DNA of 64,000 bases from Sphingorhabdus sp. Lineage in GTDB: Bacteria > Pseudomonadota > Alphaproteobacteria > Sphingomonadales > Sphingomonadaceae. The notes beneath the pieces are model-generated. The model was given only the letters and a program-made list of their open reading frames with translations. It was not told the DNA's origin and made no database searches. Of this stretch, positions 52,579-62,201 are shown piece after piece. Both the position numbers and the translations under genes were made by a program. Every line of letters starts with the position of its first letter. Position 1 is the first letter of the stretch. The stretch is taken from positions 1 to 64,000 of the forward strand of contig JALREL010000174.1 of assembly GCA_023262005.1 (NCBI GenBank). The letters run 5' to 3'.

Positions 52579-54486
52579 ATGAGCAATCGTGCAGACACAG
52601 ATTTCGACGTTGTCGTTGTCGGCGGCGGACATGCAGGCGTGGAAGCAGCCACTGCTGCTGCCCGCATGGGTGTGCGCACGGCACTGGTCAGTTTCGCGCG
52701 CGACACAATCGGGGCAATGTCTTGCAACCCAGCCATAGGCGGGTTGGGCAAGGGGCACCTCGTCAAGGAAGTAGATGCCTTTGACGGCCTGATCGCCCGC
52801 GCGGCTGATGATGCGGCGATCCATTACCGGATGCTCAATGCCTCAAAAGGCGCGGCCGTGCAGGGTCCGCGTATTCAGGCAGACCGCAAGTTGTTCAAGG
52901 CATCGATCCACCGGCAGGTGGCAGCGACCGAAAATCTGACCATCATTGAAGGCGAGGCCGCCGCAATGCGTTTCGCATCGGGCGCTGAACGCAAGGTCAA
53001 CGGCCTGGAGCTTGCTGATGGCACGATACTGGGTGCCAATGCAGTGATCCTGTGCACCGGCACATTTCTGGGCGGAACCTTGTTCCGCGGGGAAGAGCGG
53101 CTGACCGGCGGCCGGATCGGAGAGCAAAGCGCGATGAAGCTCGCGCAGCAGATTCGTGGGGCGGCCTTGCCCATGGCGCGCCTGAAGACGGGGACACCTC
53201 CCAGGTTGGATGGTCGGACGATCAATTGGGCGGTGCTGGAAGAGCAGCCATCTGATGGCGGAAGCTGGACCATGTCCGCTATGACGCCTGCCCGCCACGT
53301 GCCGCAGCTCTTTTGCGCGATAACCCGCACCAACGCGCAGACACATGAAATCATCCGTGGTGGCCTTGATCGCTCCCCGCTATTTGGCGGAGCAATTCAG
53401 GGGCAGGGGCCGCGCTATTGCCCATCGATCGAAGACAAGATTTTCCGCTTTGGTGACCGCGAAGGTCACCAGGTTTTTCTTGAGCCCGAAGGGCTGGATA
53501 GCCACCTCATTTATCCCAATGGTATCTCGACATCGTTGCCAACCGACGTGCAGCTTGCGATGGTTCGTTCGATGCCGGGGCTCGAAGCTGTGGAGATGGT
53601 GGTTCCTGGTTACGCTGTCGAGTATGACTATATCGATCCGCGCGCCCTCGATCGCACATTGAAAGTACGGGAGTTGGAGGGGCTATACTGCGCCGGACAG
53701 ATCAATGGCACCACGGGTTATGAAGAAGCGGCGGCCCAAGGGCTGGTAGCAGGAATGGGCGCCGCCAGTGCCATTCTCGGCCAGGAAATGCCCGCACTCG
53801 ATCGATCGAACAGCTACATTGCCGTGATGGTTGATGACCTTGTCTTGCACGGGGTGACCGAACCCTATCGCATGCTGACCGCGCGCGCCGAATACCGTCT
53901 CCGCCTGCGGGCGGACAATGCCGCAACTCGGCTGACGCCTTTGGGCATTGCTGCAAATGTTGTAGGCGCTGAACGGCGTAAGCATTTCGAAGCCAAGGCA
54001 GCCGAAAAGGCTGCGTTACTCGACGCCATCCAGCATGCAGCAACCGCGGAGCAGTTGATCCGGGCAGGCGTTCCGGTGAAGCGCGATTCAGGAAAAATGG
54101 CGCTGATTGAATGGTTGCGTTTCCCCGACGTCCAACTGGCCGACCTGCTCGACTTGATTCCCACCGAATCTGTTTCACGTGAAACAAGAGGCGAATGGTC
54201 GACCGATGTTGTTGCAGAGGCTGAGCAAGACGGTCGTTATGCGCCTTATGTCGACCGGCAGGCCGCCGAACTGCGCGATCTCGCCGCAAATGAGCAGATC
54301 CGTATTCCCGACGCGTTGGATTATCGAAGAATAGCTGGACTCTCTAACGAGATGGTCGAGCGCCTCGATAGCGCACGGCCAGAGACACTTGCCGCAGCTA
54401 GTCGAATCAGGGGTATCACTCCGGCTGCACTGGCCGCCATACTCGTCCATGCCAAGCGCGCCCGTGGCGACAAGCAGGCGGCATGA
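52579..54486 (+). CDS. mnmG: tRNA uridine-34 carboxymethylaminomethyl synthase MnmG
   Basis: 635 residues, normal. FAD-binding [21 protein letters not shown], then [28 protein letters not shown] and [13 protein letters not shown]-terminal helical tail [12 protein letters not shown]-type. Works with MnmE. A perfect parS lies inside the 3' half of the gene (54171-54186). Stop overlaps rsmG by ATGA. Confidence 0.95.
   Translation: MSNRADTDFDVVVVGGGHAGVEAATAAARMGVRTALVSFARDTIGAMSCNPAIGGLGKGHLVKEVDAFDGLIARAADDAAIHYRMLNASKGAAVQGPRIQADRKLFKASIHRQVAATENLTIIEGEAAAMRFASGAERKVNGLELADGTILGANAVILCTGTFLGGTLFRGEERLTGGRIGEQSAMKLAQQIRGAALPMARLKTGTPPRLDGRTINWAVLEEQPSDGGSWTMSAMTPARHVPQLFCAITRTNAQTHEIIRGGLDRSPLFGGAIQGQGPRYCPSIEDKIFRFGDREGHQVFLEPEGLDSHLIYPNGISTSLPTDVQLAMVRSMPGLEAVEMVVPGYAVEYDYIDPRALDRTLKVRELEGLYCAGQINGTTGYEEAAAQGLVAGMGAASAILGQEMPALDRSNSYIAVMVDDLVLHGVTEPYRMLTARAEYRLRLRADNAATRLTPLGIAANVVGAERRKHFEAKAAEKAALLDAIQHAATAEQLIRAGVPVKRDSGKMALIEWLRFPDVQLADLLDLIPTESVSRETRGEWSTDVVAEAEQDGRYAPYVDRQAAELRDLAANEQIRIPDALDYRRIAGLSNEMVERLDSARPETLAAASRIRGITPAALAAILVHAKRARGDKQAA
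54171..54186. promoter_or_regulatory. parS site 2 (perfect consensus)
   Basis: TGTTTCACGTGAAACA lies inside mnmG, coding as SVSRET. It is an exact match to the parS sequence bound by ParB. Confidence 0.95.
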
Positions 54487-55163
54487 CCGAAGATGATGCG
54501 CAAAAATGGCTGGCAGAGCATTTCGATGTTTCACGTGAAACATGGTCAAAGCTCGAAGCCTTTATCGAGTTCCTCAAAGCCGAAGCGCAGCAGCAGAACC
54601 TGATCTCGGCTTCGACAATGGAACATGTCTGGACGCGGCATATCGTCGACAGCGCGCAATTGTTACAATTTGCGCCATCCGAGCCTGCAAATTGGATCGA
54701 CCTTGGCTCAGGCGCGGGCTTTCCGGGATTGGTTATCGCGTTACTCAGCGACTGGCACGTCACGCTTGTCGAATCGCGCGCCAAGCGAATCGACTATCTG
54801 AACCGCGCCATCGCACAGTTGCGCCTCGAATCCCGCGTAAACGTCGCTGGAATGCCGGTTGAGCGTGTCGAGACGCAGAAATTTGCGGTCATTAGCGCGC
54901 GTGCGTTCGCACCTCTCCCCAAATTGCTCGACTTATCCGCGCGATTTTCCACAGATAAGACAATATGGCTGCTGCCAAAGGGTCGAAATGCGGTTAATGA
55001 ACTTGAGGAAGCCCGCAAGGCATGGGAACTTGATTTTTCGGTCCAACCTAGCGTGACCGACCCTGAAGCAGGGATTTTGACAGGCACTGTGCGCGAACCC
55101 AGGCAAATTCCGCCCAAAAAGGCGAAATCCAGGGTGTTGGCGAAAGGACGGCGGAAGAAATGA
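54483..55163 (+). CDS. rsmG: 16S rRNA (guanine-527-N7)-methyltransferase RsmG
   Basis: 226 residues. Methylates 16S rRNA G527. SAM motif [18 protein letters not shown] and [18 protein letters not shown], then [17 protein letters not shown] parS site falls in the start of the gene. ATGA overlaps link it to mnmG and parA. Confidence 0.94.
   Translation: MTEDDAQKWLAEHFDVSRETWSKLEAFIEFLKAEAQQQNLISASTMEHVWTRHIVDSAQLLQFAPSEPANWIDLGSGAGFPGLVIALLSDWHVTLVESRAKRIDYLNRAIAQLRLESRVNVAGMPVERVETQKFAVISARAFAPLPKLLDLSARFSTDKTIWLLPKGRNAVNELEEARKAWELDFSVQPSVTDPEAGILTGTVREPRQIPPKKAKSRVLAKGRRKK
54527..54542. promoter_or_regulatory. parS site 3 (perfect consensus)
   Basis: TGTTTCACGTGAAACA within the 5' end of rsmG, with one further matching base on each side (18-bp palindrome). 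340 bases from site 2. Confidence 0.95.
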
Positions 55164-55939
55164 TTCGGATCGCCATAGCGAACCAGAAAGGCGGCGTCGG
55201 AAAGACGACGACGGCCATTAACCTTGCCACCGCGCTCGCCGCCTGCGGCCGCCGCTGCCTGCTGATCGACCTCGACCCGCAGGGAAACGCATCGACCGGG
55301 CTTGGCGTGAAAACCGCAGACCGCGAATATAGCAGTTATGATCTGCTGATGGGCGATGCGAAACTCGTAGATGCCGTCTCTGGAACGATGATTCCTGGCC
55401 TCGATATCCTGCCTGCAACCGTAGACCTGTCGGGTGCGGAGGTCGAGCTGGTTGATCATGCTGATCGCGCCCACAAGCTTCAAAAGGCTCTGGCCGAAGA
55501 GGAGGCACGCTGGGATGTGTGCCTGATCGATTGTCCGCCATCGCTGGGCATGCTGACGATCAACGCGCTGGTTGCTGCGGATTCTATCCTCGTGCCCTTG
55601 CAATGTGAATTTTTCGCGTTGGAAGGATTAAGTCAGCTTTTACAAACAGTTGAACGCATCCAGAACCGTTTCAATCCGTCCCTCTCGATCCTGGGCGTGG
55701 CTTTGACGATGTTCGACCGGCGTAACCGCCTGACCGACCAGGTGGCGGAAGATGTTCGCTCTTGCCTTGGGAATTTGGTGTTCGAAACGGTTATTCCCCG
55801 CAATGTTCGCTTGTCCGAGGCTCCCAGCCACGGACTGCCGGCCTTGATTTATGATCATCGCTGCAGCGGTTCCGAAGCCTATATGAACCTCGCGCGCGAG
55901 TTGCTTGCGCGGTTGCCCGCACGGGAGATGGCGGCATGA
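55160..55939 (+). CDS. parA: Chromosome-partitioning ATPase ParA
   Basis: 259 residues. Deviant Walker A NQKGGVGKTTTAINLA at residues 8-23, Walker A' LIDLDPQGNAS, and Walker B VCLIDCPPSLGMLT. ATP-dependent DNA-bound ParA pulls ParB-parS complexes. No N-terminal helix-turn-helix, the chromosomal (type Ib-like) form. Overlaps rsmG and parB by ATGA. Confidence 0.96.
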   Translation: MIRIAIANQKGGVGKTTTAINLATALAACGRRCLLIDLDPQGNASTGLGVKTADREYSSYDLLMGDAKLVDAVSGTMIPGLDILPATVDLSGAEVELVDHADRAHKLQKALAEEEARWDVCLIDCPPSLGMLTINALVAADSILVPLQCEFFALEGLSQLLQTVERIQNRFNPSLSILGVALTMFDRRNRLTDQVAEDVRSCLGNLVFETVIPRNVRLSEAPSHGLPALIYDHRCSGSEAYMNLARELLARLPAREMAA

Positions 55940-56877
55940 GCGAAGGTGACAAGCCGCAACGCAAGAAAATGGGGTTGGGCAGGGGGCTTGATGCCTTGCT
56001 GGGCGAAGTGTCGCTTGATCGCTCGGCCAGTCGAGTGGCCGGTGGTGGCGAGGCGCCTTCAAGCGCGGCTTCATCATCGTCCGAAGGTGTGGTGTCGATC
56101 GCGATTGCCGACATCCACCCCAACCCGGCACAGCCGCGCCGGCATTTCAGCGAGGAATCGCTCCAGGAACTCGCCGCCAGCCTCAAACGGCATGGTCTGA
56201 TCCAACCGATTCTGGTCCGCCCGCATGGCGGCGGCTATCAAATCGTAGCAGGTGAACGGCGCTGGCGCGCTGCGCAGCGGGCGCAATTGCACCAGGTCAA
56301 GGCTATCGTTCGCGAGCTGTCGGACGAGGAAACGCTCGAAATTGCGCTGATTGAGAATATCCAGCGTCAGGATCTAAACCCGATCGAAGAGGCAGAGGCC
56401 TATCGCAAGCTGTGCGATGATTTCGGCCACAGCCAAAGCGAGTTGGCCGCCATCGTCGAGAAATCGCGCAGCCATGTGGCTAATATGATGCGCCTGCTCG
56501 AATTGCCGCTTCTGGTTCGCGAGATGGTGATCGAAGGCAAATTGTCGATGGGCCATGCTCGCGCCTTGCTGGGCAGCGACGACAGCGCGCGTTTGGCCGC
56601 AGTCGTTGTCAAGCAAGGCCTTTCCGTCCGCCAAACCGAAGCTCTTGTTCGCCGGTCGCGTGTAGAGGAGGGCAAGGCACCGAAGCCGCGCGTGACCGAA
56701 GCGACAGCGAGTGACGCCGATATTCGTGCTGTCGAACAGCACCTGGGGGACCTGTTGGGCCTGCGGGTAAAGATAGCACATAAAGGTGCTGGAGGCGCAG
56801 GAGCGGTTACCTTTGAGTATCGCAGCCTCGACCAGCTGGACATGCTGTGCCAGCGTCTAACCGGCGAGCAGTTCTAA
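55936..56877 (+). CDS. parB: Chromosome-partitioning protein ParB
   Basis: 313 residues. Starts GLGRGLDALLGE (ParA-contact region); CTPase domain with IHPNPAQPRRHFSEESLQELAAS and GERRWRAAQRA (C-motif with GxxR); ENIQRQDLNPIEEAEAYRKL and the helix-turn-helix GHSQSELAAIVEKSRSHVANMMRLLELP for parS; C-terminal dimer end. Binds the three parS sites seen upstream. Operon end. Confidence 0.96.
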   Translation: MSEGDKPQRKKMGLGRGLDALLGEVSLDRSASRVAGGGEAPSSAASSSSEGVVSIAIADIHPNPAQPRRHFSEESLQELAASLKRHGLIQPILVRPHGGGYQIVAGERRWRAAQRAQLHQVKAIVRELSDEETLEIALIENIQRQDLNPIEEAEAYRKLCDDFGHSQSELAAIVEKSRSHVANMMRLLELPLLVREMVIEGKLSMGHARALLGSDDSARLAAVVVKQGLSVRQTEALVRRSRVEEGKAPKPRVTEATASDADIRAVEQHLGDLLGLRVKIAHKGAGGAGAVTFEYRSLDQLDMLCQRLTGEQF

Positions 56878-56892
56878 TCTTTTTCATGGTTT

Positions 56893-56919
56893 TACAATTA
56901 CTTCCGTAAGTAAATTGTA
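56893..56919. repeat. Imperfect AT-rich inverted repeat after parB
   Basis: TACAATT-ACTT and AAGT-A-AATTGTA pair around CCGT with one bulged A, 15 bases past the parB stop. A weak transcription end or an operator for the DUF4402 gene are both possible. The 207-bp gap holds no other feature. Confidence 0.4.
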
Positions 56920-57084
56920 GGAAGTTAACAGGCTAAATCACGCAATATCAAATATTTGACAGGTAAATGCCTTGTTTGGCGTTAACCATAAGTTGCAGCG
57001 TGATCTTATGAAATTCCCGCCATAAGCGGCAATGAATGCAGTGGGGCATTCCGAATTTATATGTCGCAATAAGGGACCAGATAC

Positions 57085-57588
57085 ATGATCAACAAGATGA
57101 AGCTTGCGCTTGCTGGCGCAGTTATCGCTACCGGCATGGTTTCGAATGCCGCTTACGCTGCCACTGAACAGGCTGACGCAACCGTCCAGGTTCTTGCAGC
57201 TGTCCAGCTTTCGGCTGTTACCGACTTGAACTTCGGCGTTGTCGCTGCCTCGGCTGCCGGTGGCACTGTAACTTTGGGTGCTGCATCGGGCGCAACCCCG
57301 TCGGCTACCGGTGTTATCGCCATCAGCGGCGGTGCTCCAGCCAGCTTCCAGGTAACGCAGGCAACCACGGGCGAAGTGATCGCGCTTTCGGTCGGCAACC
57401 CGACCCCGCTGTCGAACGGCGTTGGTGCCGATATCGCACTGTCGGGCCTGACGCTGTCGAACAGCTCCATCACCTTCAACTCGGCCTCGTTGCAGACCGT
57501 GTATGTTGGTGGCACGATCTCGCTCAACCCGAACCAGGCAGCGGGCACCTATACCGGTACCTTCGACGTTACCGCTGAATATCAATAA
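57085..57588 (+). CDS. DUF4402 secreted fibre-subunit-like protein
   Basis: 167 residues. AAGGGA precedes the ATG; signal peptide (LALAGAVIATGMVSNAAYA) ends in AYA. The mature part is one beta-sandwich typical of DUF4402 (TVQVLAAVQLSAVTDLNFGVVAA ... GTYTGTFDVTAEYQ at the end), with Ala, Thr and Ser abundant and no cysteine. DUF4402 proteins are pilin-like subunits found with PapD-type chaperones. Here a terminator follows, then a chaperone and an usher-like gene, so it may be the main subunit of a surface fibre. Confidence 0.88.
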   Translation: MINKMKLALAGAVIATGMVSNAAYAATEQADATVQVLAAVQLSAVTDLNFGVVAASAAGGTVTLGAASGATPSATGVIAISGGAPASFQVTQATTGEVIALSVGNPTPLSNGVGADIALSGLTLSNSSITFNSASLQTVYVGGTISLNPNQAAGTYTGTFDVTAEYQ

Positions 57589-57629
57589 GGACCAGTTCGC
57601 AGCTTTTACGCTGCTGTTGCACGGATTAA

Positions 57630-57659
57630 CCTCGGTGGCCCAGTGCCACCGGGGTTTTT
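57630..57659 (+). terminator. Intrinsic terminator after the DUF4402 gene
   Basis: CCTCGGTGGC and GCCACCGGGG form a 10-bp stem (one G-T pair) around 5 bases, followed by TTTTT. It would make the subunit transcript more abundant than the chaperone and usher genes downstream. Confidence 0.88.
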
Positions 57660-57761
57660 CTATACTCGCGATGCTATCGTTAGCAGCTTGGTAACCATGT
57701 CCTGTTAGTCCGAAATGGAGGGGTAGCCCTCCAAATTGGACCAGACAAGACAGGTATTGTG

Positions 57762-58592
57762 ATGAAAATTCTTCGGAATTTGGCGACCGCCATTGTGGGC
57801 GGGTTGGTCGCGATTTCGGCAGTTTGTGGCAGTGCCGCACATGCCGCAGGCGATCTGCTCGTAGCTCCGACACGAGTCATCCTCGATGGCAAACGCGGTA
57901 CACAGGTAATCCTCAACAATGTTGGTGCCGAGGAGATGACATATCGCATCTCGTTGGAAATCAAGCGCATGGGTCCGGATGGCCGGCTGGAGGATATCGA
58001 TCCTGCATCAACCACCGATGCCGAAAAGTCGGCTTTGTCGCTGGTGCGCTATGCGCCGCGCCGCGTTACCCTGCCGCCCAACCAGCCGCAGTCGATCCGG
58101 ATCGGGTTGAACCCGGCTGACAGCCTTCCCGGCGGCGAATATCGCGTCCACATGCTGTTTCGCGCGATACCCAAGACACAGGGAGTCGGCGAAGAAACCA
58201 ACGCTAACGACCTGAAGATCCAGCTCATCCCGCTTTATGGCATCACAATCCCGATCATCGTTCGCAAAGGCAATCTGACCGCCACGGCAGCGTTGGCCAA
58301 TGCGCGGTTGGGACGCGATGAGGACGGCCCGGTTCTGGAAATCGATGCCACGCGAAAAGGCAACCGATCGGTCTATGGCGAGTTTCGCATTACCAAAGCC
58401 GGTCAGTCGCAACCTGTGATCGTGCAGAAAGGCATTGCGATTTACCCCGAGGTTGAAAAGCGCAAGGTGGAACTGGCGCTGAGCGACGCGGAAGCGGCAA
58501 CCATTCGCGGCAGCGAAGTGGTGATTGCCTATCACGAGTCACCGGAAAATGGCGGCGGGTTGATCGCCGAGCTTCGTACTGTGGTGCGCTGA
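57762..58592 (+). CDS. PapD-like periplasmic fimbrial chaperone
   Basis: 276 residues. ATG 57762 has CAGG 7-8 bases upstream. Signal peptide (ATAIVGGLVAISAVCGSAAHA), then an Ig-like domain: DLLVAPTRVILDGKRGTQVILNNVGAEEMTYRISL, ALSLVRYAPRRVTLPPNQPQSIRIGL and YRVHMLFRAIP, the PapD G1-strand pattern. A second Ig-like domain follows from ~150. It should hold DUF4402 subunits by strand complementation before export by the usher-like protein. Confidence 0.87.
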   Translation: MKILRNLATAIVGGLVAISAVCGSAAHAAGDLLVAPTRVILDGKRGTQVILNNVGAEEMTYRISLEIKRMGPDGRLEDIDPASTTDAEKSALSLVRYAPRRVTLPPNQPQSIRIGLNPADSLPGGEYRVHMLFRAIPKTQGVGEETNANDLKIQLIPLYGITIPIIVRKGNLTATAALANARLGRDEDGPVLEIDATRKGNRSVYGEFRITKAGQSQPVIVQKGIAIYPEVEKRKVELALSDAEAATIRGSEVVIAYHESPENGGGLIAELRTVVR

Positions 58593-58624
58593 GCAGGATA
58601 GCGCAGAGCCAAGCGGCAACCACG

Positions 58625-61312
58625 ATGAAGTCGATACTTTCCAAATTCTGCCAGGGCTTTGTTGCTCTTGCACTTGCCACCGGTGCCTTGCTGGCCCCGG
58701 TGGTTCCTGCATTTGCGCAGGCCGCCTGGAAAGCAAATGACGACGACCAACTGCTGCTTGATGTCAGAGCCGGTCGTTACCGTGTGGGTGATGGCGTGCG
58801 CGGATATCAGACCAATACTGGCGTGTGCATCGATTTTGCCGATTTGATCATCGCGCTCGACCTTCCCGTCCGCCTTGACAAAAAGTCGCGCCGCGCAACT
58901 GGCTGGTTGTTCGAAGAAAGCCGCACCTTCACCCTCGACCGCGAAGCTGGTAGAGTACAAATCATGAACAAAAGTTCGGCGCTTTCAGCGTCGGACGTAT
59001 ATGACACGCCGGAAGGCTGGTGCGTCGACACCAAAGCCTTGTCGCGTTGGCTCGATGTAACATTGGCGCCAGAGCTTTCCGAAGCCCTGCTCGTGATCAA
59101 GGCAGATCGCAAACTTCCCTTTGAACTGGCCGAGGAGCGTAAGGAGCGCGCGGCCAAATCGCGGCCGATAGCGACCTTTGACCTGCGCAACCTGCCCCAG
59201 GCCAAGGATGCCTATCGTTTCTGGCGCACGCCCTCGGTCGACGTCGTGGCGTCAACCGGGATTAGTCGCGAAAGCAACGGCCGGGCCAAGGCCAATGCGA
59301 GTTATGACCTGTTCGCCAGCGGAGAAATTGCAGGGGCATCGTTCGATGCGCGCCTCACGTCCAACGAACGCGGCGTCCCGGAAAGTTTCCGCGTGCGCGC
59401 CTATCGGACAAGCGCAGAAGGTGAATTGCTGGGCCCATTCAAGGCTACGCATTTCGGAATTGGCGATGTCAGCCTGCCCGCTTCGTTCGTGGGCAGCCAA
59501 TCGACGCCCGGTCGCGGGCTTTTCGTCACCAATCGGCCTTTATCGCGTCCCGACAATTTTGATCGCACCAGCTTCCGCGGTGAACTTCCCGAAGGCTGGG
59601 ATGCCGAACTCTATCGTAACGACCAGCTGATCGGCTACTTTCAGAGCCGCGGCGATGGCCGTTACGAATTCCTCGATGTTCCGCTGCTTTACGGGCAGAA
59701 CCGGATCGAGGTCGTGCTTTATGGACCACAAGGGCAGATCCGCCGCGATGTGCGGATGATACCCGTTGGCGCGAATTCGATACCGCCGAGGGAAACCTAT
59801 TATTGGGCCGGGGTCCAGGACGCCGGGCGCGACCTGTTCAACTTCGGCGACAGCGACGATCGGCCTTATAACGGTTTACGCGGTGGTTTTGGAATCGAGC
59901 GCGGGCTTGATGCCAAGACGTCAATCGGCGCCGCGGTTATCAGCGCGATCTATGAAGGGGCACGTCAAAGCTATGCCGAGGCAATGATCCGTCGCGCCAT
60001 GGGCCCGACACTGGTCGAAGTGGCGGGTGCGGCAGATATTGATGGTGGTTATGCGGTCCGCGGCCAGATGCTGGGCCAGTTCGGAGATGCAATGGTGGGT
60101 GCACAAACGCTTTGGCTGTTCGGGGGCTTCCGCAGCGAGCAATATGTTGCCGGTTTGCGTGCCGAACATGCAATCTCCATCGATCACAGCCTGAAAATCG
60201 GTACGAAGAGCGTGCCTTATGGCGTGAGCGCGACCTATCGCAAATGGCTCAACGGCAATAGCTCGGTCGAAGCCAAGGCGCGATTATCATTTAATATCAA
60301 TAACATAACTGCATCCACAGACCTGATCTGGGAACAGATGAAATTCGCATTTGGCAGCGATCCTCCACACAAGCTGGATGCACAGTTGCGGCTTAGCGGA
60401 CGTGTGGGCGGATTGCGCCTGCGCGGCGAGGCGCGCTTTGGCATCATGGGTGATAAGGGTTTCAAGGAATCGCGCATCACCGGTGAATGGCGTGCAGATG
60501 AAAAGGCAAATTGGCGAGCTGAACTCGGCTATGATGCGCTCAACAAGCGTGGCCGGGCGACTTTTGGCTATACCCGCCATTTCGAGAAATTTGCCCTTTC
60601 GGGGCAAGTGATGGGGGCGACCGACGGTGCGGTTGCCGCGCAACTGAGTGTTGCCTTCAGCATGGGCCCCAACCCGCATGGCAAGGGTTTCCACATGTCG
60701 TCGCAAAAGCTTGCATCGAGCGGACAGGCAGCCGTACTCGTCTACCAGGATCTGAACGCAGATGGCATCCGGCAGCCCAATGAACCTGTTGAAAAATCAG
60801 TGGAAATTACCGCTGGGTTGAATGGCCGCGGCAAAGCGACCGATGAACGCGGGCAAACCGTCATTGGCGGGCTTGAGCCCTATGTGCCGATCCTGATCGG
60901 CATCGATGCGGGCAGCCTTCCCGATCCGTTCGTGCAACCTGCTACAAGTGGAGTGGTGGTTACCCCGCGGCCGGGTATTCCTATGATTGTCGAACTGCCG
61001 CTCGTCTCGGCCGGTGAAATCAGCGGTTACCTCATCAAAGAAGGTGGCCGGGCATTAACCGGGGTCGATATCGAACTCCTCGACAAGGCTGGCCGTGTCG
61101 TAAAGACCACGCGCGCCGAATATGACGGCTTCTTCCTGTTCGAAAGCGTGCCTTACGGCCAATATCGTATGCGCCTAAGTGCCGTTGCTGCCGGCATTGT
61201 CGGTGTGCAGCCGGATGTAAGCGTCGCCGCATCGCTTGATCGCAAGAACCCGACGGTCGATCTGGGGCAAATTGTGCTCAAACCTTCGCAGCGGATCGCC
61301 GCAAGCAACTAG
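58625..61312 (+). CDS. Usher-like outer-membrane protein with C-terminal Ig-like repeats
   Basis: 895 residues. Signal peptide to about residue 32. An N-terminal domain (~35-170) not recognised as the usual usher N-domain. A long barrel-type region (~190-680); its part PEGWDAELYRNDQLIGYFQSRG-type, then YEFLDVPLLYGQNRIEVVLYGPQGQ, resembles the plug-adjacent stretch of chaperone-usher proteins. The end (~690-895) has an SdrD/carboxypeptidase-regulatory-like Ig unit (VYQDLNADGIRQPNEP, then GYLIKEGGRALTGVDIELLDKAGR). It should form the export pore for the DUF4402 fibre. Non-classical usher; family placement is inferred. Confidence 0.72.
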   Translation: MKSILSKFCQGFVALALATGALLAPVVPAFAQAAWKANDDDQLLLDVRAGRYRVGDGVRGYQTNTGVCIDFADLIIALDLPVRLDKKSRRATGWLFEESRTFTLDREAGRVQIMNKSSALSASDVYDTPEGWCVDTKALSRWLDVTLAPELSEALLVIKADRKLPFELAEERKERAAKSRPIATFDLRNLPQAKDAYRFWRTPSVDVVASTGISRESNGRAKANASYDLFASGEIAGASFDARLTSNERGVPESFRVRAYRTSAEGELLGPFKATHFGIGDVSLPASFVGSQSTPGRGLFVTNRPLSRPDNFDRTSFRGELPEGWDAELYRNDQLIGYFQSRGDGRYEFLDVPLLYGQNRIEVVLYGPQGQIRRDVRMIPVGANSIPPRETYYWAGVQDAGRDLFNFGDSDDRPYNGLRGGFGIERGLDAKTSIGAAVISAIYEGARQSYAEAMIRRAMGPTLVEVAGAADIDGGYAVRGQMLGQFGDAMVGAQTLWLFGGFRSEQYVAGLRAEHAISIDHSLKIGTKSVPYGVSATYRKWLNGNSSVEAKARLSFNINNITASTDLIWEQMKFAFGSDPPHKLDAQLRLSGRVGGLRLRGEARFGIMGDKGFKESRITGEWRADEKANWRAELGYDALNKRGRATFGYTRHFEKFALSGQVMGATDGAVAAQLSVAFSMGPNPHGKGFHMSSQKLASSGQAAVLVYQDLNADGIRQPNEPVEKSVEITAGLNGRGKATDERGQTVIGGLEPYVPILIGIDAGSLPDPFVQPATSGVVVTPRPGIPMIVELPLVSAGEISGYLIKEGGRALTGVDIELLDKAGRVVKTTRAEYDGFFLFESVPYGQYRMRLSAVAAGIVGVQPDVSVAASLDRKNPTVDLGQIVLKPSQRIAASN

Positions 61313-61348
61313 CTTGACCTGCCTGCCACAACGCGCTTTGGCAGGGGC

Positions 61349-62191
61349 ATGACAATCGAGACACTATCGACCAATCGCAGCTTCGGCGGAACGCAGGGCG
61401 TCTACGCCCATGATTCTTCCGAAACCGGCACGCGCATGACTTTTTCGGTTTTCGTGCCGGATCACGCACCGGGCGCCAAGTTGCCTGTGATCTGGTATCT
61501 TTCGGGGCTGACCTGCACCCATGCCAATGTCACCGAAAAAGGTGAGTTCCGCCGGGCATGTGCCGAACTCGGCCTGATTTTTGTTGCGCCCGACACCTCT
61601 CCCCGCGGAGCGGATGTGCCCGATGATCCTGCTGGTGCGTATGATTTCGGTTTGGGTGCGGGTTTTTATGTAGATGCAACACAGCCGCCTTTCGCCAAGC
61701 ATTACCGTATGCGCAGCTACATCGAGCATGAGCTGCCGGAATTGGTGGCCGGCAACTTCCCGGTGGATATGGCGCGGCAGGGTATCATGGGCCATTCGAT
61801 GGGCGGCCATGGCGCGCTGACCATTTCGTTGCGCAATCCCGGGCGGTTCCGCTCGACATCCGCCTTCGCCCCGATCGTCGCACCCTCGCAAGTTCCATGG
61901 GGGCATAAAGCGCTCGACGGTTACCTTGGTACGGATCAAGCGGCGTGGCAGGAATATGATGCCTGCGCCTTGATCGATGGCGGTGCGCGGCTACCCGACC
62001 TTCTGGTTGACCAGGGGGACGCAGACAATTTCCTCACCGAGCAGTTGAAAACCCATTTGCTTGAGGAAGCTTGCACCCGTGCCGGGCAGAAGGCGACCAT
62101 CCGGATGCAGCCGGGCTATGATCATAGCTATTATTTCATCTCTACCTTCATGGCCGAACATCTTGCCTGGCACGCTGATCGGCTGAAATGA
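61349..62191 (+). CDS. fghA: S-formylglutathione hydrolase
   Basis: 280 residues. Serine hydrolase of formaldehyde detoxification, splitting S-formylglutathione into formate and glutathione. Nucleophile Ser150 in MGHSMGGHGAL; YLSGLTCTHANVTEKGEFRRA is the substrate-side signature with the conserved Cys; the His is in GYDHSYYFI and Asp in DQGDADNFL. A 7-bp hairpin (CCTGCCA/TGGCAGG) lies just before the start. No glutathione-dependent formaldehyde dehydrogenase is in view. Confidence 0.94.
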   Translation: MTIETLSTNRSFGGTQGVYAHDSSETGTRMTFSVFVPDHAPGAKLPVIWYLSGLTCTHANVTEKGEFRRACAELGLIFVAPDTSPRGADVPDDPAGAYDFGLGAGFYVDATQPPFAKHYRMRSYIEHELPELVAGNFPVDMARQGIMGHSMGGHGALTISLRNPGRFRSTSAFAPIVAPSQVPWGHKALDGYLGTDQAAWQEYDACALIDGGARLPDLLVDQGDADNFLTEQLKTHLLEEACTRAGQKATIRMQPGYDHSYYFISTFMAEHLAWHADRLK

Positions 62192-62201
62192 GGCTGCGCT
62201 T

